In this document: in pieces, positions 37,505 through 45,424 of the stretch
How positions within the stretch are numbered: the first letter of the stretch is position 1
How the letters are laid out: the number at the start of each line of letters is the position of its first letter
Assembly: GCF_018555685.1 (NCBI RefSeq)
Contig: NZ_JAFLWW010000002.1
Coordinates: 186,001-250,000, forward strand
Source of the DNA: Aminobacter anthyllidis
GTDB lineage: Bacteria; Pseudomonadota; Alphaproteobacteria; Rhizobiales; Rhizobiaceae
DNA length: 64,000 nucleotides
Reading direction: 5' to 3'
Notes under the pieces: model-generated
Seen by the model: the letters and a program-made list of their open reading frames with translations, nothing else
The model's database searches: none
What the model was told of the DNA's origin: nothing
Made by a program: the position numbers and the translations under genes

Positions 37505-37890
37505 TGCACGAACTCCTCCTTCATGCGGACGGCCGTCCCGGCCGAGATCACGATGTGCTGGCAGACGCTATCCATATCGCGAACAACGTCGTCGTTCCAG
37601 AACCGGAGAATGGTCCAGCCGTCTTGTTCAAGGCGCTGGGTTCGGATGGCGTCGACCTCTGCGTTGGCCGGTTCAGCATGCTGCGAGCCGTCCAGTTCAA
37701 CGATCAGCTTGTGTGCCGGACAAGCGAAATCGACGATGTAGCCTGCGACAGGATACTGGCGACGAAATGCGAGCCCCATCAGCCGGTGTGCACGCAGCTC
37801 ATTCCACAGCTTCAACTCTGCGTCGGTCATCTTCCGACGCATCGACTTGGCATTCTTGCGGTTGGCGGGCGCGACCGGTGTGTGTGGCAT
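37501..37890 (-). CDS. DUF559 endonuclease-like protein
   Basis: 129 residues. The DUF559 domain is related to Vsr/restriction-type nucleases: RRKMTDAELKLWNELRAHRL, FRRQYPVAGYIVDFACPAHK, LIVELDGSQHA (the D...E-x-D core), and ILRFWNDDVV. All the family's acidic catalytic residues are present, so it could cut DNA, but no partner methylase is near. The ATG at 37890 has AGAGGG upstream. It is the first gene of the seven-gene minus-strand operon and lies just before a palindromic repeat. Confidence 0.92.
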   Translation of the reverse strand: MPHTPVAPANRKNAKSMRRKMTDAELKLWNELRAHRLMGLAFRRQYPVAGYIVDFACPAHKLIVELDGSQHAEPANAEVDAIRTQRLEQDGWTILRFWNDDVVRDMDSVCQHIVISAGTAVRMKEEFVQ

Positions 37891-37928
37891 CAGCAATGCC
37901 CTCTTGGTGAGGTCGACGCCCTACGTTG

Positions 37929-38083
37929 CCCCCCTCTGCCCTGCCGGGCATCTCCCCCACGAGGGGGGAGATTGGCAGCTGCGCTCACATCGCCCTTCCT
38001 GCAACGTTGGCGATTGGCGAAGACCGGCGTGACAGCCAATCTCCCCCCTTGTGGGGGAGATGTCCGGCAGGACAGAGGGGGGC
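37929..38083. repeat. Long inverted intergenic repeat, family A copy 2
   Basis: Left arm CCCCCTCTGCCCTGCCGGGC... (37929-37975) reads in reverse in the right arm ...TGTCCGGCAGGACAGAGGGG (38036-38083). The centre AACGTTGGCGATTGGC matches copy 1 at 14408-14584. It lies between the DUF559 gene and cysS, which together leave a 313-base spacer filled by this and the next repeat. Confidence 0.82.
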
Positions 38084-38118
38084 GCTGTCCCACAAACCCA
38101 TCCGCCGAATCCACAGCG

Positions 38119-38165
38119 CGATCTCTCCCCTCAGACGAGAGATACCAGGCAGGGCAGAGAAGGGC
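38119..38165. repeat. Degenerate half copy of the family A repeat
   Basis: GATCTCTCCCCTCAGACGAG...AGGCAGGGCAGAGAAGGG resembles a single right arm of family A, without a partner left arm. It lies 35 bases from copy 2 and just after the cysS stop. Confidence 0.6.
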
Positions 38166-38203
38166 GAACTGCCCCGCCCTATCCACGCCCGGCCCCACCA
38201 TCA

Positions 38204-39640
38204 TCACCGCTTCACTTCCCAGGTGGTCACGCGCTCGCCACTCACCGGGTCCTTGCCGTCCCTCAGCTGCACGCCCCGAGCCAGCAGTTCGTCGCGGATG
38301 CGATCAGCCTCGGCCCAGTTCTTGGCGTTGATCAGCTCCAGCCGGCGCGTGATCATTGCAGCAACGTCCCCCTCGTCCACCTCAACGGCATCCAACGTAA
38401 AGCCCAGGAACAGCAGCGCAGACTTCAAATTGGCCGCCGCTTCGACATTCCCGCTTGCCTCGCCCGCCAGTTGCGACAGCCCCTGGAACGCCGCTGCCGT
38501 CGCCAGATCATCGCTCAGCGCGGCAACCAGCGCCTCGGGCACCTCGCCTTCCGCCTCGCCCGCAGCATCCGCCGCGCGCTTCCACTTGCGCAGCGTGTTC
38601 TCCGCCTCTTCCAGCTTGCGCACGGAGAAGTCGATCGGCTCGCGATAATGCGTCATCAACATCGCCAGCCTGAGCACCTCGCCCGGCCATTTGCGGCCAC
38701 CGAAACTCTCGGTCTCCAGCAGTTCCTGGATGGTGAAGAAGTTGCCCAGGCTCTTGGACATCTTCTGGCCCTCGACCTGCAGGAAGCCATTATGCATCCA
38801 GTAGTTGGCCATCACCTCGGTGCCGTGGGCGCAGCGCGACTGGGCGATCTCGTTCTCATGGTGCGGGAAGATCAGGTCGAGCCCGCCGCCATGGATGTCG
38901 AAGACCTCGCCGAGATAGGCCGACGCCATCGCCGAGCACTCGATGTGCCAGCCCGGACGGCCGCGGCCCCAGGGGCTTTCCCAGCCCGGCTCTTCCGCCG
39001 AGGACGCTTTCCAAAGCACGAAATCGCCGGGGTTCTTCTTGTGCGCCTCGACCTCGACGCGGGCGCCGGCCTGCTGTTCGTCGAGATTGCGCTTCGACAA
39101 TTGCCCGTAGTCGGCCATCGAGCCGGTGTCGAACAGCACTTCGCCTTGCGCTTCATAGGCATGGCCGCGTTCGATGAGGCTCAGAATCAAGGTGATCATG
39201 TCGGCGCGGCCGTCGGCGCGCGGCTGCACGAATTCGGTCGCGCGCGGCTCCACCGTCGGCTCCAAGCAGCCAAGCGCCTTGACGTCGGCCTGGTACTGGT
39301 TGGCCGTCTTTTCGGTGACGCGCCTGATCGCCTCGTTGAGCGGCAGGTCGGGGAAATCGCGAAGCGCGCGTGCGTTGATCTTGTCGTCGAGGTCGGTGAG
39401 GTTGCGCACATAGGTGACGGCATCCTCGCCATAGACATGGCGCAGCAGCCGGAACAGCACGTCGAAGACGATCGCCGGGCGCGCATTGCCGATATGGGCG
39501 AAGTCGTAGACCGTCGGCCCGCAGACATACATGCGCACGTTTTGCGGATCGATCGGCACGAAGTCTTCCTTCGCGCGCGTCAGCGTGTTGGTAAGGCGAA
39601 GGCCCCTAAACGCACCGGATTTCATCGTTGAATCGGACAT
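38204..39640 (-). CDS. cysS: Cysteinyl-tRNA synthetase
   Basis: 478 residues, class I synthetase. HIGH-type motif [11 protein letters not shown] with zinc ligand in [10 protein letters not shown], further zinc ligands in WHIECSAMA and [16 protein letters not shown] motif QKMSKSLGN, and a C-terminal helical/anticodon region ending [16 protein letters not shown]. Length is normal. Monocistronic; a 349-base spacer lies upstream. Confidence 0.98.
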   Translation of the reverse strand: MSDSTMKSGAFRGLRLTNTLTRAKEDFVPIDPQNVRMYVCGPTVYDFAHIGNARPAIVFDVLFRLLRHVYGEDAVTYVRNLTDLDDKINARALRDFPDLPLNEAIRRVTEKTANQYQADVKALGCLEPTVEPRATEFVQPRADGRADMITLILSLIERGHAYEAQGEVLFDTGSMADYGQLSKRNLDEQQAGARVEVEAHKKNPGDFVLWKASSAEEPGWESPWGRGRPGWHIECSAMASAYLGEVFDIHGGGLDLIFPHHENEIAQSRCAHGTEVMANYWMHNGFLQVEGQKMSKSLGNFFTIQELLETESFGGRKWPGEVLRLAMLMTHYREPIDFSVRKLEEAENTLRKWKRAADAAGEAEGEVPEALVAALSDDLATAAAFQGLSQLAGEASGNVEAAANLKSALLFLGFTLDAVEVDEGDVAAMITRRLELINAKNWAEADRIRDELLARGVQLRDGKDPVSGERVTTWEVKR

Positions 39641-39989
39641 AAAACTCCCCTGGCCTGCTGGCCTGGGCGTTCAACCTGTCTTTGGTGAAGATGAGGCGAA
39701 AACGTCCTGACCAGCGCGAACGCTAGCCAATAATGCAAATGCCGGAAATGGCGAAAGACGTTTTCATCACGGGCTTTATCGCCTCACGAAGCTGTTGCCG
39801 TCAAGACGCATCGATATGAAACTTTACCGCTGGAACCGGAACGGAAGCAGTACTGAAACACTTTGTTAAACATCCCGGCACCGTAATGAAACATCGCCCG
39901 GATAAAAGGCGCCGCACTGCCACGAATTAGACCGAATCCGTAAGCAAATGCAGCCGCTCTCAATAGAGCTGACTTTAGGGAAGAGACCA
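39641..39989. other. Divergent intergenic region (cysS / small basic protein)
   Basis: 349 bases with no credible gene; short open frames on either strand lack ribosome-binding sites and family likeness. It is less GC-rich than the genes around it. It should hold the promoters for cysS (leftward) and the 51-residue gene (rightward); I find no T-box-like hallmark and no promoter I would name. Confidence 0.6.
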
Positions 39990-40145
39990 ATGAAACGAAA
40001 ACAAGCCGAAGCCGAACGAGCGCGTGCCCAGCACGCCGAACTCACCAAGCACTACCGGGCCATCGGCCCCGCCGCTATTTTGGCTGCGCTGATCTGCGCA
40101 CCGAAGAAAGAAAAGACGCCGCTCAAGCTAAACAAGGCGGCTTAG
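39990..40145 (+). CDS. Small basic protein, unknown
   Basis: 51 residues: MKRKQAEAERARAQHAELTK, then a short hydrophobic stretch (AIGPAAILAALICA) and a lysine-rich end. A good GGGAAGAGA ribosome-binding site lies before the ATG. I do not recognise a family. An amphipathic N-terminal helix plus one hydrophobic segment could give peripheral membrane binding. The 3' end overlaps the convergent LysE gene by 18 bases. Confidence 0.6.
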   Translation: MKRKQAEAERARAQHAELTKHYRAIGPAAILAALICAPKKEKTPLKLNKAA

Positions 40146-40748
40146 CAGGCTCAGGCCGATCGCGGCCATCACCAGGCCGATCAGGACGTCGAGCACGCGC
40201 CACGCGGCAGGCCGGGCAAAGACCGGCTCCAGAAGCCGGGCGCCATAGCCGAGCCCGAAGAACCAGACAAACGACGCCGACGCAGCACCCAGGCCATAGG
40301 CCAGGCGTGCCTGTCCCTCGTAGGCGGCCGAAAGGCCGCCAAGCAGCACCACCGTGTCGAGATAGACATGCGGGTTGAGGAAGGTGAAGGCGAGGCAGGC
40401 GGCGACGGCTGGCCAGAGCCTGGCTTCGCCAGACTTGGCTGCCTGCAGCACTTCCGGCTTCATCGCTCGTCGGAAGGCGATAGCAGCATAGGTGAACAAG
40501 AAGAGAGCGCCGCCCGCGGTCACCCCTGTGATCAGGCGCGGCGACTGGGCGATCAGCGTGCCGAGCCCGGCGACGCCAAGGCCGATCAGCAGCGCATCCG
40601 AGGCGGCGCAGATCAGGCTCAGTATGAAGACGTGCTGGCGCAACAGGCCCTGGCGCAGGATGAACGCGTTCTGCGCGCCGATCGCTATGATCAGCGACGC
40701 GCCAAGCAGGAAACCGGAGATTGCGGCGGAAAAGATCGACTGGGTCAC
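40128..40748 (-). CDS. LysE/ArgO family amino acid exporter
   Basis: 206 residues with six helices. IIAIGAQNAFILRQGLLRQH and FLNPHVYLDTVVLLGGLSA are diagnostic of the ArgO/LysE exporter family, which pumps arginine or lysine outward. Substrate likely basic amino acids; no LysR-type regulator (ArgP/LysG) is adjacent. It lies 20 bases after the SRAP gene on the same strand, so the two may be cotranscribed. Confidence 0.94.
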   Translation of the reverse strand: MTQSIFSAAISGFLLGASLIIAIGAQNAFILRQGLLRQHVFILSLICAASDALLIGLGVAGLGTLIAQSPRLITGVTAGGALFLFTYAAIAFRRAMKPEVLQAAKSGEARLWPAVAACLAFTFLNPHVYLDTVVLLGGLSAAYEGQARLAYGLGAASASFVWFFGLGYGARLLEPVFARPAAWRVLDVLIGLVMAAIGLSLLSRLV

Positions 40749-40768
40749 GCCGCCGTTCTAGCTTGACC

Positions 40769-41539
40769 TCAGAACAGTTTCATCTGGTCGTCGTCGCTGG
40801 ACTTACGCTTTTCCACTTTTGGTTTCGCCGGCGCAGCCTCTGGCAGCGGCTCGACCCGCTGCTGGATCTCCGGTCCGACATTGGCGACCTTGTTGACCAG
40901 TTCCGACACCGGGATCTGCTCGAAGAAGTCGGGCTGCGCCGGCCGCATCAATGCTGCAACGTCGCGCGGCTCCTGGGTACGGCAGTCGAGCCAGCGGGCA
41001 AAGTCCTCGGGCTGGATCACCACCGGCATGCGGTCGTGGATGTGCAGGATATCGGCACTCGCCCCGGTGGTCAGGATCGCAGCCGTATCCATTTCCGAGC
41101 CGCCGGGCTCGCTCCACGTCTCCATGAGCCCGGCCAGCGCCACCAGCCCGCCCTTGCGCGGCTTCAGCCAATAGGCCTGGCGCCGGTTGCCCGGCAGCTT
41201 TTTCCATTCGTAGAAACCCGAAACAGGGATCAGCGCACGCCTGTGGCGCATGGCGGTCTTGAACGAAGCCTTTTCGATCGCCGATTCGGAACGCGCGTTG
41301 AACAAAAGCGGCATGTCGGCCGGGTTCTTGTTCCAAGCCGGGATCAGGCCCCAGCGCGCCAAAAGCGCCATGCGGTCGGGCAAATTCGAGCCCGGCGGGC
41401 GCTGCGGCCCCGACATCACCACCAGGATCGGCTGGGTCGGCGCTACATTGTAGCGCGGCGGAAAGCTTTCGAGATCGCCAACGCCCAGGAAGGCGGACGT
41501 CTCGTCGGGCGATGCCAGCACCGCTATGCGTCCGCACAT
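40769..41539 (-). CDS. SOS response-associated peptidase (SRAP, YedK/HMCES-like)
   Basis: 256 residues. SRAP proteins form a thiazolidine cross-link to abasic sites in single-stranded DNA through Cys2, which is here after MCGRIAV. The other active-site residues are in PLLFNARSESAIEKASFK (Asn, Glu) and ILHIHDRMPVVI (His). I start at the ATG at 41539 because the free Cys2 is required; the frame is open further upstream but that would bury the cysteine. A C-terminal extension from about residue 225 is lysine-rich and unusual. Divergent from the Nudix gene. Confidence 0.95.
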   Translation of the reverse strand: MCGRIAVLASPDETSAFLGVGDLESFPPRYNVAPTQPILVVMSGPQRPPGSNLPDRMALLARWGLIPAWNKNPADMPLLFNARSESAIEKASFKTAMRHRRALIPVSGFYEWKKLPGNRRQAYWLKPRKGGLVALAGLMETWSEPGGSEMDTAAILTTGASADILHIHDRMPVVIQPEDFARWLDCRTQEPRDVAALMRPAQPDFFEQIPVSELVNKVANVGPEIQQRVEPLPEAAPAKPKVEKRKSSDDDQMKLF

Positions 41540-41656
41540 CAGGTCAAGTTCCAGTTCATCGCCTGAAAGTGGCGATGGATCGCACCCGCCGCAACCGCTA
41601 AAGCGGATATGGTCGGCTGTTCCACAATGGAACGCGTCCCCCGGGCAAAAAGATTG

Positions 41657-42079
41657 ATGATCCAAGCAACCATTGTTCCCGCCGTCTCGGTCGCCGTCCT
41701 GCGCGGCCGCTCGATCATGCTCGTTCGCCGTGGCCGCGCGCCGTCGAAAGGCCTCTACGCTTTCCCAGGCGGACGGGTCGAAGCTGGCGAAACGCTCGAG
41801 GATGCGGCCCGCCGCGAGTTGATGGAGGAAACGGGCGTCGCCGTCGGCGCGCTGGTGCCATTGCGCGAATTGCTCATCGACAGCCGTGCCGAGGGTGCTT
41901 CGGTCTACCTGCTCACGGTGTTTGGCGCCCGTCACCTCCAGGGCGAACCGGTCGCCGCCGACGATGCCGACGAGGCCGCCTATTTCGACCTCGCCGAGAT
42001 CGAGCGCCTGCCGTTGACCGATTCGACGCTCGAAATCGTGCTCGAACTGCTCGGCGGACAGGTCGCGCTACCTGCATAG
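41657..42079 (+). CDS. Nudix hydrolase
   Basis: 140 residues. Complete Nudix box GRVEAGETLEDAARRELMEE followed by TGV, the GX5EX7REUXEEXGU pattern. The family cleaves nucleoside diphosphate derivatives such as ADP-ribose or oxidised nucleotides; SVAVLRGRSIMLVRRGRAPS resembles ADP-ribose or MutT-type members but the substrate is not clear. The start is uncertain: ATG 41657 is preferred, with an in-frame ATG at 41627 as an alternative. Confidence 0.92.
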   Translation: MIQATIVPAVSVAVLRGRSIMLVRRGRAPSKGLYAFPGGRVEAGETLEDAARRELMEETGVAVGALVPLRELLIDSRAEGASVYLLTVFGARHLQGEPVAADDADEAAYFDLAEIERLPLTDSTLEIVLELLGGQVALPA

Positions 42080-42137
42080 GCTTGGGATAGCCACGCTGCG
42101 GCCTTGCAGGCGACAAATTGTTTCGCCACAAACGCTT

Positions 42138-42515
42138 ATGATGCGCGCTTCGACCTACATCATGACTATCACGCTTGCCGCGACCGTTGCGTTCGCAGCA
42201 CCCGCGCGCGCCGTCGAAGCGCCATTCGAGCCGGGATTGATGCGCCTGGCCGAAGTTCTGGGATCGCTGCATTTCCTGCGTAATTTGTGCGGCGAAAAGG
42301 GCACGCAATGGCGCGGCGAGATGGAAAAGCTGCTCCAGGCTGAAAATCCGTCGGCGGAACGACGCGCCCGGTTCATCGCCAGCTTCAACCGTGGCTACCG
42401 CTCCTTCGATGGCACCTACACCGCCTGCACGCCTTCGGCGACCGAAGCGATCAGCCGCTACATGAAGGAAGGCGAGGCGCTCAGCCGGGATATCGCCTCT
42501 CGCTTCGGTAATTAA
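42138..42515 (+). CDS. TIGR02301-family exported protein
   Basis: 125 residues with a signal peptide (MMRASTYIMTITLAATVAFAAPARA). The mature part has RLAEVLGSLHFLRNLCGEKG, WRGEMEKLL, RRARFIASFNRGYRSF and YTACTPSA, the pattern of a small alphaproteobacterial periplasmic family (TIGR02301) with two conserved cysteines. Function unknown. A near-match to the CtrA box overlaps its stop codon. Confidence 0.88.
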   Translation: MMRASTYIMTITLAATVAFAAPARAVEAPFEPGLMRLAEVLGSLHFLRNLCGEKGTQWRGEMEKLLQAENPSAERRARFIASFNRGYRSFDGTYTACTPSATEAISRYMKEGEALSRDIASRFGN

Positions 42516-42576
42516 CAGGCTATTTACTTTCCCGGCATTGCCTGCCGTACACGGACGGGCGATTGTGCTAGGTGTC

Positions 42577-42591
42577 TTAACGGGACATTAA
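42577..42591 (+). promoter_or_regulatory. Exact CtrA-type box TTAA-N7-TTAA
   Basis: TTAACGGGACATTAA at 42577-42591 matches the full CtrA consensus, about 58 bases before the start of the 85-residue gene. A second near-match (TTAA-N7-TTTA) lies at 42512-42526. Confidence 0.6.
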
Positions 42592-42648
42592 AGGGATAGC
42601 TCAAGTTGATCCGAATCATCGGTTCACTGGGCAGGGTGAAAGACCGCA

Positions 42649-42906
42649 ATGGAACAAAGCGTAAGCGACATCGACGCCCTGGTTCGGGAAGAAAAGCGCC
42701 TGACCGCCGTCGAGAGCCACAATGAGGCGTGGGCCGAAGGCCTGTCCGCCGGCATCGAGCCGGAAATCATTGCCGAAGCAGCCCTTGCCACCGCTTTTGC
42801 CGAGATCGTCGCCGCCAATGGCGAACGCGCGGCGCTTGCCATGCTCGACCGCATGCGCGCCAGGGTGGAAGCCGGCGACTTCGAGCCCGTGCGCCTGCGG
42901 CATTGA
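42649..42906 (+). CDS. Small acidic helical protein, unknown
   Basis: 85 residues: EQSVSDIDALVREEKRLTAV, then EAWAEGLSAGIEPEIIAEAA, then AALAMLDRMRARVEAGDFEP. It is acidic and predicted all-helical with no export signal. I do not recognise a named domain, though proteins of this shape are common in Hyphomicrobiales. Its upstream CtrA-type box suggests cell-cycle control, which makes it worth more than an average hypothetical. Confidence 0.75.
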   Translation: MEQSVSDIDALVREEKRLTAVESHNEAWAEGLSAGIEPEIIAEAALATAFAEIVAANGERAALAMLDRMRARVEAGDFEPVRLRH

Positions 42907-43080
42907 GCGCTACCCCACTTCTTTGACTAGCCGACACGGTTTCGGCATCATGCTGGCACATTAGCGGTGTAACCACGCGCCACCGGAACAGGTTTCCGGG
43001 CGGGGTTAGACGGATTGAAAGCGTTGCAGCGTCGGCCCGAGAGGGGGCATGCGCTTGGGAATACCGGAGCCAGGGATCTG

Positions 43081-43899
43081 ATGCGGCCAAAGACTGAAAC
43101 TGCGCCCCGCGGCGCATTGCGACTTGCCGTTCTCGGTCTTGCCGCCTCGCTCGTCCTGCCGCTCTACGCCTCGACGGCGTTCGCGCTCTCCGAAATCAAG
43201 CGTGAGGAAATCCCGGCGCCGGTCATGCCGCCGAAGCCGGCCACCGAAGAGAACGCGACGCCTGAAAAGTCGGTGCCGATGCCCGACCCGATCCAGACGC
43301 CGGCGACCACCTCGCCTGCAGACACCGAAGAACCGGCGGACGAGCAGCCGGCCGAGCCGCAGGATGCCACGCCCACGGAACCGGGCGGCGCCACGGGGCC
43401 CGCTGCACCCAATCTCGATCCGGACGGCCCGCTTCCCGAAATCGTCTACGATCTCTCCCGCCTGCCCGAGCCGGTGGCGCGCATGCGCACCCTGCTCGTC
43501 GAGGCCGCCAAGACCGGCGACATCGAAAAGCTGCGGCCACTGGTCGGCCAGGGCGAATCGATGCCACAATTGTCCTTCGGCGACATCGAGGGCGATCCGA
43601 TCGCCTTCATCAAGGGCTTGTCCGGCGACGGCGAAGGCCAGGAAATCCTCGCCATCATGGAAGAGGTCCTGAACGCCGGCTACGTCCACCTCGGCGAAGG
43701 TACCGACGAGGACCTCTATGTCTGGCCCTACTTCTTCGGCATCCCGCTCGACAAGCTCGACCCGCGCCAGAAGGTCGAACTGTTCAAGATCGTCACCGCC
43801 GGCGACTACGAAGACATGAAGCAGTACGGCGCCTACGTCTTCTACCGCCTCGGCATCACGCCCGAAGGCCGCTGGGCCTTCTTCGTCGCGGGAGATTGA
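43081..43899 (+). CDS. Exported proline/glutamate-rich protein of unknown function
   Basis: 272 residues. Signal peptide GALRLAVLGLAASLVLPLYA cut before STAFA/LSEIK. Residues ~40-110 are a Pro/Glu/Thr-rich disordered linker. The C-terminal ~150 residues are a conserved globular domain: VARMRTLLVEAAKTGDIEKL, SFGDIEGDPIAFIKGLSGDG, DEDLYVWPYFFGIPLDKLDP and GITPEGRWAFFVAGD. The family is restricted to Hyphomicrobiales as far as I know; no function is named. The ATG at 43081 is preferred; an earlier frame start would put 22 residues before the signal. Confidence 0.82.
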   Translation: MRPKTETAPRGALRLAVLGLAASLVLPLYASTAFALSEIKREEIPAPVMPPKPATEENATPEKSVPMPDPIQTPATTSPADTEEPADEQPAEPQDATPTEPGGATGPAAPNLDPDGPLPEIVYDLSRLPEPVARMRTLLVEAAKTGDIEKLRPLVGQGESMPQLSFGDIEGDPIAFIKGLSGDGEGQEILAIMEEVLNAGYVHLGEGTDEDLYVWPYFFGIPLDKLDPRQKVELFKIVTAGDYEDMKQYGAYVFYRLGITPEGRWAFFVAGD

Positions 43900-43910
43900 C
43901 GCTCTTTCCT

Positions 43911-44019
43911 TACCCTCCCCTTTGTGGGGAGGGTCGACGCGTAGCGTCGGGGTGGGGGCGACGCGACGTCATACCCCCACCCGGACCTTCGGTCCGACCT
44001 CCCCACAAGGGGGAGGTAG
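43911..44019. repeat. Long inverted intergenic repeat, family B
   Basis: TACCCTCCCCTTTGTGGGGA... (43911-43970) is matched in reverse by ...CCCCACAAGGGGGAGGTA (43980-44019) with smaller stems inside (GACGCGTAGCGTC; CGGACCTTCGGTCCG). It separates two convergent genes and could terminate both transcripts. Confidence 0.8.
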
Positions 44020-44023
44020 AAAT

Positions 44024-45355
44024 CTACCGCACCACCGCTTCCGAAAACTCCACCGCCCTACCCTGCGACGGCGTGGTGATCTCGTCCTGCCACATCACGC
44101 GGATGCCGCGCACGATGGTGCCGACCGGCCAGCCGGTGACCTGCTTGCCGTCATAGGGCGTCCAGCCGGCCTTGGAGCCTGCCTGGGCGTTGGTGATGGT
44201 TTCCTTGCGCTTCATGTCGACGACGGTGAAGTCGGCGTCGTAGCCTGCAGCGATGCGGCCCTTGCGCGCCATGCCGAAAATGCGGTTCGGGCCGTGGCTG
44301 GCGAGATCGACGAAACGCTCCAGCGTCAGCCGTCCCGAGTTCACATGGTCGAGCATGATCGGCACCAGCGTCTGCACGCCGGTCATGCCGGAGGGCGTGG
44401 CCGGATAGGCCTTGGCTTTTTCCTCGAGCGTGTGCGGCGCATGGTCGGAGCCGAGCACGTCGACGACGCCCTGGCTGATGCCATGCCAGATGCCGTCGCG
44501 GTGGCGGGCAGCCCGCACTGGCGGGTTCATCTGCAAAAGCGTGCCGAGACGGGCGTAATCGTCCGAGCTCATAGTCAAATGGTGCGGCGTCGCCTCGCAG
44601 GTCGCGACATCCTTGTGATGTTCGAGGAAGGCGATTTCTTCCGCCGTCGAGATGTGCAGCACATGGATGCGCGCGCGCGTTTCCCGGGCGATGCGCACCA
44701 GCCGCTCGGTGCATTGCAGGGCGGCGATCTCGTCGCGCCAGATCGGGTGCGACGCCGGGTCGTTTTCGACACGATAGCCGAGGCGTTCGCGCAGGCGGAA
44801 CTCGTCTTCCGAGTGGAAGGCGGCGCGGCGGCGGGTGTTGCGCAGGATCGAGGCGACGCCCTCGTCGTCTTCGACCAGAAGGTCGCCGGTCGACGAGCCC
44901 ATGAACACCTTGATGCCGGCAGCGCCCGGCAGGCGCTCCAGTTCGGCGACGTCGCCGGCATTCTCGCGCGTGCCGCCGACCCAGAAGGCGAAGTCGCAAT
45001 GCATGCGCGCGGTGGCACGGCTGACCTTGTCGGCAAGGGCCGCCTCGCTCGTCGTCAGCGGATTGGTGTTGGGCATCTCGAAGACAGCGGTGACGCCGCC
45101 AAGCACTGCCGCGCGCGATCCCGACTCCAGGTCTTCCTTGTGCTCGAGGCCGGGCTCGCGGAAATGCACCTGGGAGTCGACCACGCCGGGCAGGATGTGC
45201 AGGCCGCGGCAATCGATGGTCTCGCCGGCGGAGGCGCTGCCCAGATCGCCGATCGCGGCGATCCGTCCGTTGGTCACACCGACATCGCGGACACCGGTGC
45301 CGTCTTGATTGACGACAGTGCCGCCCTTGAGGATGAGATCGAAGGTGATTGCCAT
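44024..45355 (-). CDS. Dihydroorotase (PyrC/allantoinase-like amidohydrolase)
   Basis: 443 residues. The first metal motif reads VVDSQVHFREPGLEHKED, with Gln where most amidohydrolases have His, as in the alphaproteobacterial branch. The bridging lysine is in GIKVFMGSSTG, metal histidines in VLHISTAEE and EATPHHLTM, and the catalytic Asp in VLGSDHAPH. The enzyme closes carbamoyl-aspartate to dihydroorotate in pyrimidine synthesis; an allantoinase role cannot be ruled out. Ends 5 bases from repeat family B; divergent from ygfZ. Confidence 0.88.
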   Translation of the reverse strand: MAITFDLILKGGTVVNQDGTGVRDVGVTNGRIAAIGDLGSASAGETIDCRGLHILPGVVDSQVHFREPGLEHKEDLESGSRAAVLGGVTAVFEMPNTNPLTTSEAALADKVSRATARMHCDFAFWVGGTRENAGDVAELERLPGAAGIKVFMGSSTGDLLVEDDEGVASILRNTRRRAAFHSEDEFRLRERLGYRVENDPASHPIWRDEIAALQCTERLVRIARETRARIHVLHISTAEEIAFLEHHKDVATCEATPHHLTMSSDDYARLGTLLQMNPPVRAARHRDGIWHGISQGVVDVLGSDHAPHTLEEKAKAYPATPSGMTGVQTLVPIMLDHVNSGRLTLERFVDLASHGPNRIFGMARKGRIAAGYDADFTVVDMKRKETITNAQAGSKAGWTPYDGKQVTGWPVGTIVRGIRVMWQDEITTPSQGRAVEFSEAVVR

Positions 45356-45424
45356 CGCGCGTGCCCTTGTCTGGGAATTGCCTGCGGCTTACGTAATGGC
45401 TCTCAGAAATGCAAGATCAGGTCC

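Noticed and set aside
43922-45424. Upstream in-frame extension of ygfZ through the dihydroorotase gene
   Set aside because: The extension is antisense to dihydroorotase and starts in a palindromic repeat; YgfZ homology begins at 45425.
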